Shown: positions 1 to 10,620 of the stretch, piece after piece
Layout of the letters: every line of letters starts with the position of its first letter
Numbering within the stretch: the first letter of the stretch is position 1
DNA from: Isoperla grammatica
Taxonomy: Eukaryota > Arthropoda > Insecta > Plecoptera > Perlodidae
Length of the DNA stretch: 64,000 nt
Direction: 5' to 3'
Assembly: GCA_945910005.1 (NCBI GenBank)
Contig: OX246740.1
Coordinates: 51,682,526 to 51,746,525, forward strand
Program-made: the position numbers and the translations under genes
The notes under the pieces: generated by a model
The model's database searches: none
What the model was told of the DNA's origin: nothing
What the model saw: only the letters and a program-made list of their open reading frames with translations

Positions 1-228
1 ACACCGGTCACCAGTAACAAATGTTATAAAAAAAACATGTCTAAAACTGGTTAAAACACTTCTTCTCAACGATAGTGTTTGAAGCCCACAGGGTTGGTTT
101 AGTCCCTTTAAAATTTAAATTAGTCTCCCACTGAAAATCAGTTTCGTTACTGGGTGGGTAGACTCTAAATGTGAGTTTATTTTGTTTTTTTAATTTTGTA
201 TAATTTTTCGAGGCTATGTCCAGGGCGG

Positions 229-296
229 ACCTGAATCTCCAGTTCTAGCATTCTCCTCGGCAATCTTTCTCTTTCCATCCTCTTGACATGTCCGAC
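229..296 (-). repeat. Fragment of a LINE 3' region
   Basis: Read on the minus strand, this short stretch matches the C-terminal coding part of the LINE fragment at 17313-17380 with few differences. It is cut off on both sides, so it is an old or internal fragment. It lies just upstream of the first visible P450 exon, within the presumed P450 intron. Confidence 0.7.
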
Positions 297-393
297 ATTT
301 TCCGCATGTTCATAAATATTATTTTTGGTATTTTATGGTGGATTTATTTCAGGAATAAAATGATTAGGTATCGATTGAATTGAACTGTTGCAG

Positions 394-3300
394 CATCACG
401 TCGAAACACATCCGCATCGCGCAGAACAGTCTGCGCGCCCGGAAGGATGCCGAGGAGGCCCACTTGCCTGACCAGATGAGCAAACAGGGTAGCCAACCTC
501 TGCTCGAGGCGTTGCTGCTCAACGAGAACATGTTACCCGAGGACATTCTCACGGTCGTGCTCGACATGATGCTCATCGGAGTCAGCGCGGTCAGTGCAAC
601 GTTTCGTTCTACGTTTAGCGATTAGCGCCGTTAATTGGAGACTTGCTGGGAAGAAACACAGCATCTGAAAAGCTCGGATTACACACTTCCCTAAGAGTTA
701 AGATTTTGTTTTCCAAACTGTTTTACTTAGGATCACTACCATTGGCCGGATTTACAAAACGTCGTCTCTCATTGGCTGGGCTAAGAAATTTAGGTATAAG
801 AGCTAACGTTGCTATGGTTTCCTTAAATGCTAAATCTTAAGAAACTGTGTGAATGCCATAATGCTTTAGGCTTGATTTGAAATTGTTAACCCTTAAACCT
901 TAAATAAATGTGTAAACTGACCATAAAGCACCATTCACAATCAGTTGTAAGACGAAAGTCGTATGGTTTACGAATATTCGTTTTCGTTTAACATTTCTTA
1001 CACCTTATATAAGGCGTAAGAAATGTCAAAGCAAATCCAAGATTATTAATTCGGACGTTAATCAAGTTTAGTGAATTCACAGCTTATGGAACCACAGGTG
1101 CTTAACCTCCACGAGACAACATTGAAGTTCGTCTTTAAAAAGTTGGTCACTATCTTGGGAACAATCAATAAATAGAAATTCTCTAAAGTATTTGTCTAGA
1201 ATATCAATCGTTGTTCCTGTAGTAAGACTCTGCTATGTGAAAAATAACCCATTTAAACAAAAATACAGTTATAACATTCATGGTCTATAGTACTCCACTT
1301 GTAGCAGGTGTGCAGAACATACTTTTTATCCGGAGAGCAAGTTAAACGTGCACATGTATAACGGTACCGTCTCCGCACGTTACAGACGTGCCACGCGATC
1401 ACGTTCTTGCTGTACCACCTGGCCCGGGCGCCTCGAGTCCAGCGACAGATCTACGAGGAGATCAAGTCGGCCGCGCCCAACAAGAAGGATAAACTGACGT
1501 ACTCCATCCTGCATAAGCTGCCGATACTTCAGGCTTCGGTCACGGAGAGTCTCAGGTGCGTTGCAGCGTCCACTGGTGGAGCTATGAGCTACTACACTAA
1601 TGGCTGGTCTTACAATCTCCTAATAAGAAATCTATTTGTAGCAATGAAGCTATTTGGAGGATTTCAAGGGTTTTGATTGGTCGTTGCCATGGAGAAAACA
1701 AGCTATTCGACGAATAAGTAGTTATTGGGACATTGTAAGACTGGACCTTTTTCATGTATTTTTTGTATGGTTTCACCAATTTTCTAAACTCCGATTAGCT
1801 GGTAAGCGGAGATCTACGAACAAACATGGCGACCGTCATGCATTTTCAATGTATGGTTTCCGAACCGAGCATATTTTTTTTTTACCTTCTTGTGCCAAGA
1901 TGGCTTTTTTTGTCTTACTATCCAATATAAAACAGCTTCCTTTTCTGGCCTGCTCATATTATTGGGCGGGGAGTCAATAAAAACCTTGAGGGCAGCACAT
2001 CTAAAAAGATGTGCCCTGTCTTGTACTTCAGAGCCACACAATTTGCACGTTGCCGGTTCTTTGCTGATGTTAAAGCGGTTCAGGTGATGCTGTCATATTT
2101 TAATCATAGCTTAACAAAGTTGGTGAACTGGTGGGACCTATGGCAAGCAATAGATAGAGCATTGCTAGCGAGTGATGGTTCTCAGTTCTCATAGATTTTA
2201 ATCATATTATATATTTTTTCTATGGTAGCCCCCAAAGTAGTATATATTCCAAAACCTATTGCCAAAGATTCTAGCAAACACCAGCATTGCAAAGCACCAA
2301 CAAGCATAGTAGGCCTAGTCTATTTGTCAGCGTAAAGCACACGAACACCTCCTACCAGCAGAAATTGTAACAAGAGGGATAACTATTTTTGTGAACCTAA
2401 ATGCCCACTGACAATTTATTTGTTTTCGGCTGTCCGTGGAAAATAAGATAGATATCTGAATATTTTTGTTCATGCTCAAGATAAAATGTTAAAAAGGAAG
2501 GTGGGTTTTAGTGCTATGTATCGAGAAATGTGTGATCAAATAGTTAACAAGTAAAATGTGTGTTTCAGGCTGAACCCGCCGATTCCAAGTATGACTCGTG
2601 TTCTGCCCAGGGACATTGCTATCCACAACTATCGCATTCCCAAAGGGGTAAGTAGGCTACGTTCAGTGAACATTAGTTAGCTAGTTAGGGCCGGTCTTCC
2701 AATCTCCTAATATGAAAGTTATTTGTAGCAATTAAGCTATTTGGAAGATTTCAAGAGTTTTGATTGGTCGTTGCCATGGAGACAACAAGCTATTCGATGA
2801 ATAAGTAGTTACTGGGACATTGTAAAGGCCCGTCTACATCCACTTAGCGTATTTAACTTCCAGAAATTAGCGAGTTGGCCATATTGAATTAACATGTAAC
2901 CATGCACATTGAAATTAGGAAAATCAACGTACGTTTCACGACGCGAAAAGTTGATTCAAGTCCTAACTCAACAACCTAACTTTTTTCCAATTTCTAGAAT
3001 TTGGTTAATTGGCGCATGCGCAATAGAGAGCAAACATACCAACAGCTTACATTACTCGGCTTGGAGGATAGGAAATACATCCATTTCCTTTCCCTTTTCT
3101 TCCTCTTTCATTTTCCTCTCCACCTTCCTACTTGTCCCTTTCCTCCAAACATCTTCATCTTCCACCCACTCATCATTTCGATTAGCCAAGTTGCAAAAAT
3201 ATGGGACGTAAAAGCCAAATATGCAATCAAATCCGTTGTTCTGCCCGTGTTTCAGACGTACGTGGTGATGACGAGCCACGTGGCCGCCCTCAAGGAGGAG

Positions 3301-4077
3301 AACTTCGAGGACGCAACCAAGTTCAAGCCGGAGCGATGGCTCAACGACTGCAAGGACATCCACCCGTTTGCCGCGATTCCGTGGGGCTCGGGCCTGCGAT
3401 CTTGCGTCGGCAGAGGCCTCGCCGAGATGCAGCTGTGGATGTTGACGGCCAAGGTGAGGCCCAGATACAATCACATCCCCTAAACTTGCACACGCCACAG
3501 TTTGAAACTAACAAAATTTAACAGATCTTGGGTAAAAACGGACTTTTGCTACTTAATTGGGGTATTGACACAAAATCAGATAATTTCAGAGCAGAACCTG
3601 GCCTCATGTAACCAATGCACCCACTTATGAATACATACTACATGATCTTACGTCCCAATTGGACAGTTCAATGTTACATTCAATTTTCCTTTAGAAAATG
3701 GAACATAATTGAATTTTATTATCTATGCCGGTTTTGATGTTTTTTTTGTCTATGAATTCAATGAAACTCGTACGAGACATTGAACTGTCTACAGGGGGCA
3801 TTTCGCATCAGATTACGGATCACCTAATCCGATCTGTGGACAAGTGTTACTCTGATCAACCAACTGGTGCAAGGTTATAGACTATGCAGATGTTTGTTAA
3901 TTCTGTGTACAATAATATCTACACCTAAACCTACATTCACGCACGTCTCAATTACTGTTTCAGATTGTCCGCAACTTCCGCATCGAGTACCACTACGGAG
4001 AGATAAAAGCGAAGCGTCACTTTATCGTGATGCCAACTAAACCACTCAGGTTTACATTCGTGGAACGTTCAAACTAA
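394..4077 (+). CDS. Mitochondrial-clan cytochrome P450, 3' part (five exons)
   Basis: This is the C-terminal half of a heme monooxygenase. Exons are 394-589, 1386-1555, 2569-2647, 3256-3453 and 3964-4077 (stop TAA 4075-4077). Every junction has GT..AG ends and phases agree, giving about 251 residues. In order I see the helix-I region (LIGVSATCHAI), the K-helix ESLR, the FKPERW motif, and the heme loop PWGSGLRSCVG with the cysteine ligand (Phe of FxxGxRxCxG replaced by Trp). The Arg-rich tail after the heme loop, the IVRNFRIEY segment and the PLRFTFVER end resemble mitochondrial-clan P450s (CYP10/24/27 type), which take electrons from adrenodoxin in the mitochondrial matrix. Substrate cannot be inferred. 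About the first half of the protein, including any targeting peptide, is missing to the left. Helix I lacks the usual acidic-Thr pair, which is unusual. Introns hold two MITEs and a SINE tail. Confidence 0.88.
991..1026. repeat. Short palindrome in P450 intron
   Basis: An imperfect 36-bp palindrome: acatttcttac on the left and gtaagaaatgt on the right, around a TATATA-like centre. It lies in the intron between exons 394-589 and 1386-1555. It could be the centre of a decayed inverted-repeat element. Confidence 0.6.
1602..1748 (+). mobile_element. MITE family A, copy 1
   Basis: A roughly 145-bp element with terminal inverted repeats: the left end contains GGTCTTACAATCTCC and the right end ATTGTAAGACTGGACC. 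The interior shows the family signature GATTGGTCGTTGCCATGG. Five other copies lie at 2687, 26056, 28584, 33275 and 40340. No coding capacity. It sits in the second visible P450 intron. Confidence 0.8.
2687..2830 (+). mobile_element. MITE family A, copy 2
   Basis: Same interior signature and length as the copy at 1602. The left end reads AGGGCCGGTCTTCCAATC; the right end has decayed to CATTGTAAAGGCCC. It lies 40 bases downstream of the 5' splice site after exon 2569-2647 and does not appear to disturb it. Confidence 0.8.
3151..3217 (+). repeat. SINE 3'-tail fragment in P450 intron
   Basis: It carries the tail signature CACCCACTCATC, TTTCGATTAGC and GGGACGTAAA, also found at the end of the tRNA-derived SINE at 35886-36046. 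Only the 3' part is present. It ends about 40 bases before the acceptor of exon 3256-3453, close to where a branch point would lie. Confidence 0.65.
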
Positions 4078-4543
4078 TAACCATCTGTGGAGTCGGTTGG
4101 AATCCTGCCTACAGCGGTTTATCTTTATGCGACAGAACATTTATGTTTTAAAATCAATTGATGAACTCTTGGACAGTTGTAAATGAGGTTTTTTGAAAGG
4201 ATAAGAGGTTATGTGGTGGTTTCATATCCTATTAATTTGTATTAAATAATTTCTCACAATAACTTGTCATCCAATTTATGAATTACCATTAGTACATTGA
4301 GAGAATATATTTGTAAATTATTAAGATAATGTTAGCGAGTAGTGTGTGATTAGAACTCTGCTTGATTGTTAACATTTTGTTTCTTAGTTACACCTAGGAC
4401 AACTCGTGAATTATAAACCACGTATATAATCGTACATATTTGATTGCTGAGCGACTTTGAGGATTTAACAGTCAAATAGGCTTACTTGGCGTTATTATTA
4501 CTCGATAAATTCTTGTAATATATGTATATAGTTACTGATTCCA

Positions 4544-4567
4544 TAAATAAATAAATAAATTAATAAA
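4544..4567 (+). terminator. Candidate poly(A) signals of the P450 gene
   Basis: A run of overlapping AATAAA hexamers on the plus strand, about 470 bases after the P450 stop codon, is the best plus-strand poly(A) signal before the convergent gene. It may simply be an AT-rich simple repeat. Confidence 0.4.
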
Positions 4568-4594
4568 TTTCTTTCTTCTACTTTTGTCATGTTG

Positions 4595-4600
4595 TTTATT
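4595..4600 (-). terminator. Candidate poly(A) signal of the flippase gene
   Basis: AATAAA on the minus strand begins two bases after the flippase stop codon (4604-4602). If used, the 3' UTR would be only a few tens of bases and the transcript end would overlap the P450 transcript end. Confidence 0.4.
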
Positions 4601-4601
4601 T

Positions 4602-7600
4602 TTATACAGCCAGTAGTCCTACACTGGAAATGACGCTGCCCGGATCGGCCTTGCACATTTCCTTCTCGACGGCATTTAGTTCGGACAGGGTGGAAAAGAG
4701 GCTGGCGTAGACGACCTGCACGGTGAGGTCCACCAGTATCGCGGCAAACGGCACGAGCACGAGGCCCAGCCAGAAGACGGGCGAGGTGAAGAGCATCCGG
4801 TCCATGCCGAGCATGACGGCGCCCACCGGCAGCGCGGGCCAGAAGTTGCTGTAGACGACGACGAAGACGAGCCACAGCCCGACCGAGCCCCATATCGCGA
4901 CGTGGGTCATCCACGTCCACGCGGTGGTGACGAGGCCGGCCTTGAGGCAGACGGTGGTGACGACGTACGTGTAGACGATATTGCCGAGCAGGAGGTAGCC
5001 TCCGTCCCGGCCGTGCGACCACGCCACGTGCTGCTCCATCGCGAGCAGCGGCAGCCAGAACAACACGACCGAGTGGAAGAGGGAGTCGGCGATCCACACC
5101 CAGAAGACCTTCCGGTTGAACTTCTCGCCGCGCTGCGACGGGCCGTACATGCACGGGTAGCGCATCATCATCTTCTCGCAGTGGGTCTTGTCGAAGAGAC
5201 CTATCGCGAGCGGCGGCATCATCGTGAAGAACACGTTGTACAGTCCGATGGTCCACCGCTCGAACAGTATCTGACCCGACCAGCCCGAGTAGATGGCGAA
5301 CCACAGCTCGATGACGTACAGACAGATGTTCTTGTAGAAGCTGTAGAGTATCAGCTTGCTCATGCGGTGGTAGTTCCACGCGCCGTGCACAAAGAGCAGC
5401 TTGCGGAGGTAGCGGAACTGCGCGATGGAATAGTCCGAGGCGCAGGCCGCCTGCAGTCCCTCCATGCCCGATATCCCCACGCCCACGTGCGCCCTCTGTA
5501 TCATGGCGACGTCGTTGGCGCCGTCGCCAATGGCCAACGTCACCGAGTTGGTGTGTTGCGTCATGAGTTCGACCACCTCCGCCTTCTGCATCGGCGACAC
5601 GCGGCAGCAGATCACCACGTGGCAGCCGGTGCAGAGCGTCAGAAAGTCCTTGCGTAGGTCGCAGCTGAGCGCGTACTTCAAGGACTTTCCGTCGATCACC
5701 AGCGTCATCTCGTTGGGTATGCACAGCTCGTCCTTGTGGTCGATGGCGTGTTGCACTATCACGTTGCGCGTGCTGTCCAGACTGTCTTCGTTGACCATCA
5801 GTATGGGCGTGCCCTGCACGATGAGACGGCAGGAGTAGCCGATGTTGATCGCGGTCTCCTGCTTGTCGCCGGTCAACACCCACACGTTTATCTCGGCCTT
5901 GATGAGCGCCGCGATAGTTTCCGGCACCTCGTCTTGTAGCTTATCCTCGATGGCGGTCGCCCCCAACAAGAGTAGATTCTGTTCGATGAGTTCGGCGGCC
6001 TCTCCCAGCTTCCTCTCGCGGTCTAGCAAAGCCGTCTCGGCCTTCTGCTGCACGCCGATCCACTTCGCGTACTGCTCCTTCGATATCTTGGCCACGGCGC
6101 AACAGAGCGTCCGCAGACCCTCCTTGGCAAACTCGTCGACGTATCGCACGGTGACGTCGCGAAACTCTTCTCCGTCGGGCGCCAGACGTTCGAGTATCGC
6201 CGTGTCAGCCCCCTTACAGAACAGCTTGATCTTTCCGTCGGGGCCGCGCACAATCACCGACATGCGCTTGCGTTCCGACGTGAACTCGAGCACGTTGAGT
6301 ATCTCGTAGCGTTCGCGAACGCCCAACGCGATTATCTCCACGTGTTTGGCGACGCGCGAGTCGAAGACGTAGCCGAAGCCCGCGGCCCCCCTGACCAACG
6401 CCCTCTCGTCGGGCGACGCCGCATGGTAGAGCGTTTCGTCGCCGACCTTCTCCGGTATGACCGTGTGACAGACGGATAAGAGGACCATGAACTCGTGGAT
6501 GATGAGGCTGTTGGGATGTTCCGCTTGTAGATGCTGGACCAGTTCGCTCTTCTCGGGAGTGTCACGCAACATGTAGACGTTCTCGCCAATCACGCACTTC
6601 TTGAAGTCCATCACGTTTCGCGTCAGCGTTCCAGTTTTGTCGGAGAAGATGTACTTGATCTGTCCGAGCTCTTCGTTCAAGTTCGAAGTCCTCGCGAGCG
6701 CGGGGGTGTTTGTTTCCTCGTGGTACATGTCGATATCCATGTTTATGAAATAGGCCTGTACGAACCTGACCACTTCTAGGGACACTTGTAGGGATATAGG
6801 TATTAGATTGTTGAACAAAATGAGGAAGGTTAATAGAGTGAAGCCAAAGTTGACGTGGACGAATTGATCGATGCCGATGTACCAATCGCCGTAGATGTGA
6901 TTCTTGGTCCAGAGCTCGTTGGCGACGGCCGACACCACGCACAGCACGATGAGGATATAGAAGAGCATCAGTATCCGCGTGTTGGTCAGCCTGTCTATGG
7001 TGGAACGTTTCAACGGCGGCGAGGTGGAGTTCATCATGAGTTTGGTGTCGTGTCCCGTGTAGACGGCCACGCCCACCACCCAGGCGGTGTTACGAAGCAT
7101 CGCGCCTCGCAACAAGACCTGGTGGGGACCGAGCGCGACCGTACGTCGACCCGTTTCCGTCAGCGCTCCGGTGAACTCGTACAGGTGTCTGTTGGGCAGG
7201 TCGCACTCGACCACGCCCTTGAACGAGGCGAGGTCAGTGGGTTCCGTGAGTAGAGCCGTCTCGGGCAGACCTCTACGTATCTTGAGGTTGGTCTCTCCGT
7301 CGAGGTTCGCGGTCTCCACGTAGCACATCGCGTCTCGTTCGCTGGTGGAGACTACCACGAGGTCCGCGGGGAAGAAGCTGTTGTTGTGGACCTTGACGTA
7401 GTTGCCCACGGCGACCTGAAGCCATTGAACCCAGACCCAGTGACCTTCGGGGGACAACACCTCCACCTTGCGGTGGTTGGTTTCGTTGTCCGCCTGATGG
7501 CGTTTATAATCCTCGATGATCTCCTTGATTGCCGACACGCTGAGGATAAAGATGAGAGGAACTAGCGTGGTGAATCGTCCGGTGGGCGAGACGTCCGGTA

Positions 7601-7880
7601 TCTGTTGCAACAATGCTATGAGCAAGAAGAAACAGTTTGAATACCTTCGAAACTGTTCAAAGAGGAAACTAGGCACGAATGACAGGTAGCTGTACTTTGC
7701 GGTCGAGGTGCGATTGTTGCAGAATGCCACCGGCTGGGGCCGGTTGACGAGGATGGTGCGGTGTTCCTGGTTACGTTCTTCTGCCATTTGACTGATTCCC
7801 GAGCCGTCGATTTCGTCGTCTGTGCCGGAGGTGTTTGCGTCAAAGTTGTTGAGCTCGATTCGTTCTCCATTTGATCGCAT
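4602..7880 (-). CDS. P4-type ATPase, ATP8A-like phospholipid flippase, single exon
   Basis: A 1092-residue integral membrane ATPase that in this family moves aminophospholipids from the outer to the cytosolic leaflet of plasma, Golgi or endosomal membranes, usually with a CDC50/TMEM30 subunit. Visible landmarks: family signature QQIPDVSPTGR (about 92-102), actuator DGET (194-197), TM4 PISL (361-364), phosphorylation site DKTGT with Asp414, nucleotide-domain KGAD (556-559), TGDKQET (670-676), hinge GDGANDVA (785-792), then a hydrophobic C-terminal block with six likely membrane spans. All catalytic residues I looked for are present. ATG at 7880 fits the usual N-terminus. The C-terminus stops soon after the last span (GSVISSVGLLAV), so much of the roughly 60-80-residue cytosolic autoregulatory tail of vertebrate ATP8A proteins is absent. 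The frame is continuous, although vertebrate orthologues have dozens of introns. It could be a retrogene or a gene that lost its introns. The nearest relative is ATP8A1/ATP8A2 rather than ATP8B/ATP10/ATP11. Confidence 0.95.
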   Translation of the reverse strand: MRSNGERIELNNFDANTSGTDDEIDGSGISQMAEERNQEHRTILVNRPQPVAFCNNRTSTAKYSYLSFVPSFLFEQFRRYSNCFFLLIALLQQIPDVSPTGRFTTLVPLIFILSVSAIKEIIEDYKRHQADNETNHRKVEVLSPEGHWVWVQWLQVAVGNYVKVHNNSFFPADLVVVSTSERDAMCYVETANLDGETNLKIRRGLPETALLTEPTDLASFKGVVECDLPNRHLYEFTGALTETGRRTVALGPHQVLLRGAMLRNTAWVVGVAVYTGHDTKLMMNSTSPPLKRSTIDRLTNTRILMLFYILIVLCVVSAVANELWTKNHIYGDWYIGIDQFVHVNFGFTLLTFLILFNNLIPISLQVSLEVVRFVQAYFINMDIDMYHEETNTPALARTSNLNEELGQIKYIFSDKTGTLTRNVMDFKKCVIGENVYMLRDTPEKSELVQHLQAEHPNSLIIHEFMVLLSVCHTVIPEKVGDETLYHAASPDERALVRGAAGFGYVFDSRVAKHVEIIALGVRERYEILNVLEFTSERKRMSVIVRGPDGKIKLFCKGADTAILERLAPDGEEFRDVTVRYVDEFAKEGLRTLCCAVAKISKEQYAKWIGVQQKAETALLDRERKLGEAAELIEQNLLLLGATAIEDKLQDEVPETIAALIKAEINVWVLTGDKQETAINIGYSCRLIVQGTPILMVNEDSLDSTRNVIVQHAIDHKDELCIPNEMTLVIDGKSLKYALSCDLRKDFLTLCTGCHVVICCRVSPMQKAEVVELMTQHTNSVTLAIGDGANDVAMIQRAHVGVGISGMEGLQAACASDYSIAQFRYLRKLLFVHGAWNYHRMSKLILYSFYKNICLYVIELWFAIYSGWSGQILFERWTIGLYNVFFTMMPPLAIGLFDKTHCEKMMMRYPCMYGPSQRGEKFNRKVFWVWIADSLFHSVVLFWLPLLAMEQHVAWSHGRDGGYLLLGNIVYTYVVTTVCLKAGLVTTAWTWMTHVAIWGSVGLWLVFVVVYSNFWPALPVGAVMLGMDRMLFTSPVFWLGLVLVPFAAILVDLTVQVVYASLFSTLSELNAVEKEMCKADPGSVISSVGLLAV

Positions 7881-8394
7881 AACTTGCGGAGGTGTGGGTG
7901 GGGGGGGGGTTTAAGGTCAACCAAGAGAACGTAGGCCGGATGCCTTGAGCTTTTGGTATCTTCAAACAAATTCTTAAGTGACCACAATTTCACTGGATTT
8001 CTAAATAAAGTCTATTAGGTACTTAAAAAGCATTAGACCTAAGTAAGAACTGTTTGCCACAAATTTCATACAATGTTTATTATTACTATGTTGAAATTGA
8101 AACCTAAATGACTAAAATGCAAGACCTGTCTAATGTAGACATTCCCAAATTGGCAACATGTTGCGTGGTTGGCAGTTTTACACGCTTCTTATCTTCTTTC
8201 GTTCTTTGTAGACGCTGGTTTGCTGAACTGTAAATAAAAATAAATTAAACTTAGTAAATTGTATAATTTATTGTCTTCCTTTGTAGCCTAACTGGATAGG
8301 ATAGACACGAAATAGGCCTAAATAATATAATATTTCTATTTTAGTAGGTAGGCATGTACTAAATCCATATTATTTCTAGCCTAGTCAAATTGGT
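7881..8394. other. Upstream flank of flippase
   Basis: On the minus strand a C-rich tract (about 7897-7910) ends 20-30 bases before the ATG, so an acceptor of an untranslated first exon is possible but not demonstrable. The rest is AT-rich. I see no clear TATA box or coding exon. Confidence 0.4.
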
Positions 8395-8779
8395 CTATAG
8401 GGAGCTTGCAATAACGTCATTTCCGGTATCGCACGGTGGCCATACTGAGGTACTCTGTAAACATTTGTTTACATTCTTCCGACACTGCATTGATGCAATA
8501 TTGCAGATGTCCTTTGACTGACACATCAACTGTTTTCAAACAAAGGTTCCGTATTATGACTGAAAACAAAATAAGAACGCTTAAACTCTGTTTGAAGACA
8601 ACCATTTGCATGTGTTATCATTTTCTTGAACTTTTACCTGCACAAATCAATCTATACGGCTTAAAACTGTGTTTTTTTCCTGGATAACCTATGTATCTTC
8701 TATTGACAGAACAAATGTAAACAAACAATGTGTACCTAATAATGGCCGCCACGTGACGTCTATTGAAAGCTACCTATTG
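8395..8779. mobile_element. TIR element of about 385 bp (MITE-like)
   Basis: The left 80 or so bases (CTATAGGGAGCTTGCAATA, CGTCA, GTGGCCAT, GTTTACATT) reappear inverted at the right end with mismatches (right end TATTGAAAGCTACCTATTG). The interior is itself inverted-repeat-like. It has no transposase. Its termini resemble the outer ends of the element at 40987-42032. Confidence 0.7.
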
Positions 8780-9357
8780 CATGACATCGTCATGATTTTA
8801 TTTTTTTATTTATAAAGCCTTCATTAAAACACTCATGAGTCATGAGCGCACGTCAGTGACGTCACATAGTATGTGTCACATTATGCTGTTACAGTTACAC
8901 ACCTTGTGTAAAGGACCTCAATTTACATTGACTGAAAACGGATTGAATGTCTTGATACACAGTGAATTCAACTCGATTCCCATTGAAGTTGATCCACTTT
9001 CCGCAGTAGACGCAATACTGCCTCCCACCGATTCTTTTGAGTGACAGCAGCATGTCGATGGCAGTGAACATGGGTTACCATAAATTAACATACAGCTGCA
9101 TCATTTTATATTTTTTTGCAGTTAAGTTCAGTGCACAACACGCCCGGAAAAATACTCCGGGAATGGTGAAGTTGCAATGATTAACATAGCCCGGTAACAG
9201 AAAGCTCATTCCCGGGCTATTGTGCAACGACCTTTAATCAAGATGTTTAATGACGATGAAGGTGGCGATGCCGCATCGGCCAGAAATGTTTGTTCAACTG
9301 GCGAGACTTACTACTAGGTCTATTCAATAGACTCATGCCCACTATCAACAGCTGACT

Positions 9358-9590
9358 AACCTAGGCCTAGAACAACAAAAACTGGACTAGGCCTAGGCCT
9401 ACGCCTAGCCCTAGTTCATTGGAATAGCCTATCAGTTGTCAGTCAGTGGGGATTGAAGGTCCTTGTAATAGGCCTAGGCCTAGTCTAACCTACGTGGTGA
9501 TAGATCTAGGCTAAGCCTTAGTTGTCATGTATAGTAGGGGCTAGGACCTAGACTAGCTTTTAACCTGGCTGGGTCTAGGCCCTAGAGCTT
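9358..9590. repeat. AGGCCT/CTAGGCCTAG-rich tract
   Basis: A dense run of CTAGG and AGGCCT words, more than a dozen in about 230 bases, not a strict tandem array. Similar smaller clusters occur at 18380-18420 and 20160-20420. No coding potential. Confidence 0.6.
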
Positions 9591-10396
9591 GGCTCAACCC
9601 ATTGAACATCCTTACAGGTCGCAGGCCAATTGTGGGTTGGTTATTGGGCTTATCCATACCTTAACATACTTTTCAAGCTCAGGAATATACTGTGAAATGC
9701 TTACTAAATGGATCAAATCGAATGATTTCCAATTTGTCGGCAAGTCTTTCCCGGATCTGGACAAACTTGTGACCACTAACCACACTTTCCAAGAGGACCA
9801 TTACATTTCTGCAAAGTAAGAAACATTCGTTAGAATGAAATACAGTAAAATGTGCTATTTCGTCCAAAGATAGTACATACTTGCTCTTGGGTCCTCTTTT
9901 CAAAAGAATATTAGTTAGAAACATAATTTAAATAGCAATGACAACTTAAAAAGTTGCTATGCGGGCTAGTCTATTTCAAGCCCATAACAGGGGCGACACT
10001 CGACAGCCACCGCCTCGTTTCAGCCGATTACGTAATCGTAGAAAGCGGTGCTTTGAGCGGGAGTTTGAACCCGAACAAGTTGTTAAAAAAAAAAAAGTTG
10101 ATAATGAGCCATGAATGATAAAGTCTGATCGAGAAAGAAAACAACTACGCACTCGTAATCAACTAATGTATAATATAACATAACAGCTCATCTCTATCAT
10201 ATACGCGCAGTGAAATTACTAAGGCTAACTCACGGTAATCTAATTTGGGAAGTTGCAGCTCAGCACTGGCGTTTTAACTTTCTTGGATCATGAGCGAATA
10301 CCAGGATCTTTTTATAGACATTCTTGGACACTACTAGCATTGCCTTAGTGAATTTCTTATCATAACAAGCAACGACTTATCCAATTAACGTCCGGA
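9591..10396. other. Unannotated intergenic DNA
   Basis: Short random open frames only. A direct look on both strands shows no splice-flanked exon and no long repeat. Confidence 0.3.
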
Positions 10397-10620
10397 TGGG
10401 GGGGGGGGGGGGAAGTACCTTATTTGGGGGGGGGGAAGTACCTTATTTGGGGGGGGGGGGGGGGGGGAGAGGCGAGCACTACCCCCCCCCCCGTGGCTCT
10501 GACCGAGTTACCAATTATATCGCTCTTGTACATGTAGACACTTGTTTTTGCAACAATGTGTGTATGTAAGTTATTGAATTGCCAATTGCCGCCCCCCCCC
10601 CCCCCCCCCCCCCCCCCGGG
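10397..10620. repeat. Poly(G)/poly(C) cluster
   Basis: Three G runs on the plus strand (about 10398-10412, 10426-10435, 10450-10467), with a duplicated GAAGTACCTTATTTG spacer, are followed by C runs at about 10483-10492 and 10591-10618. The runs can form G-quadruplexes on either strand, and G and C runs can pair with each other. Lengths may be affected by sequencing error. Confidence 0.8.

Noticed and set aside
3001..3521. Plus and minus open frames overlapping P450 exon 3256-3453
   Set aside because: They extend through introns and SINE sequence; the spliced P450 frame explains the conserved part.
4498..5883. Long alternative open frames on both strands inside the flippase region (for example plus 4902-5657, minus 4498-5883)
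   Set aside because: They are GC-driven shadows of the flippase frame, Arg/His-rich, and lack any domain.
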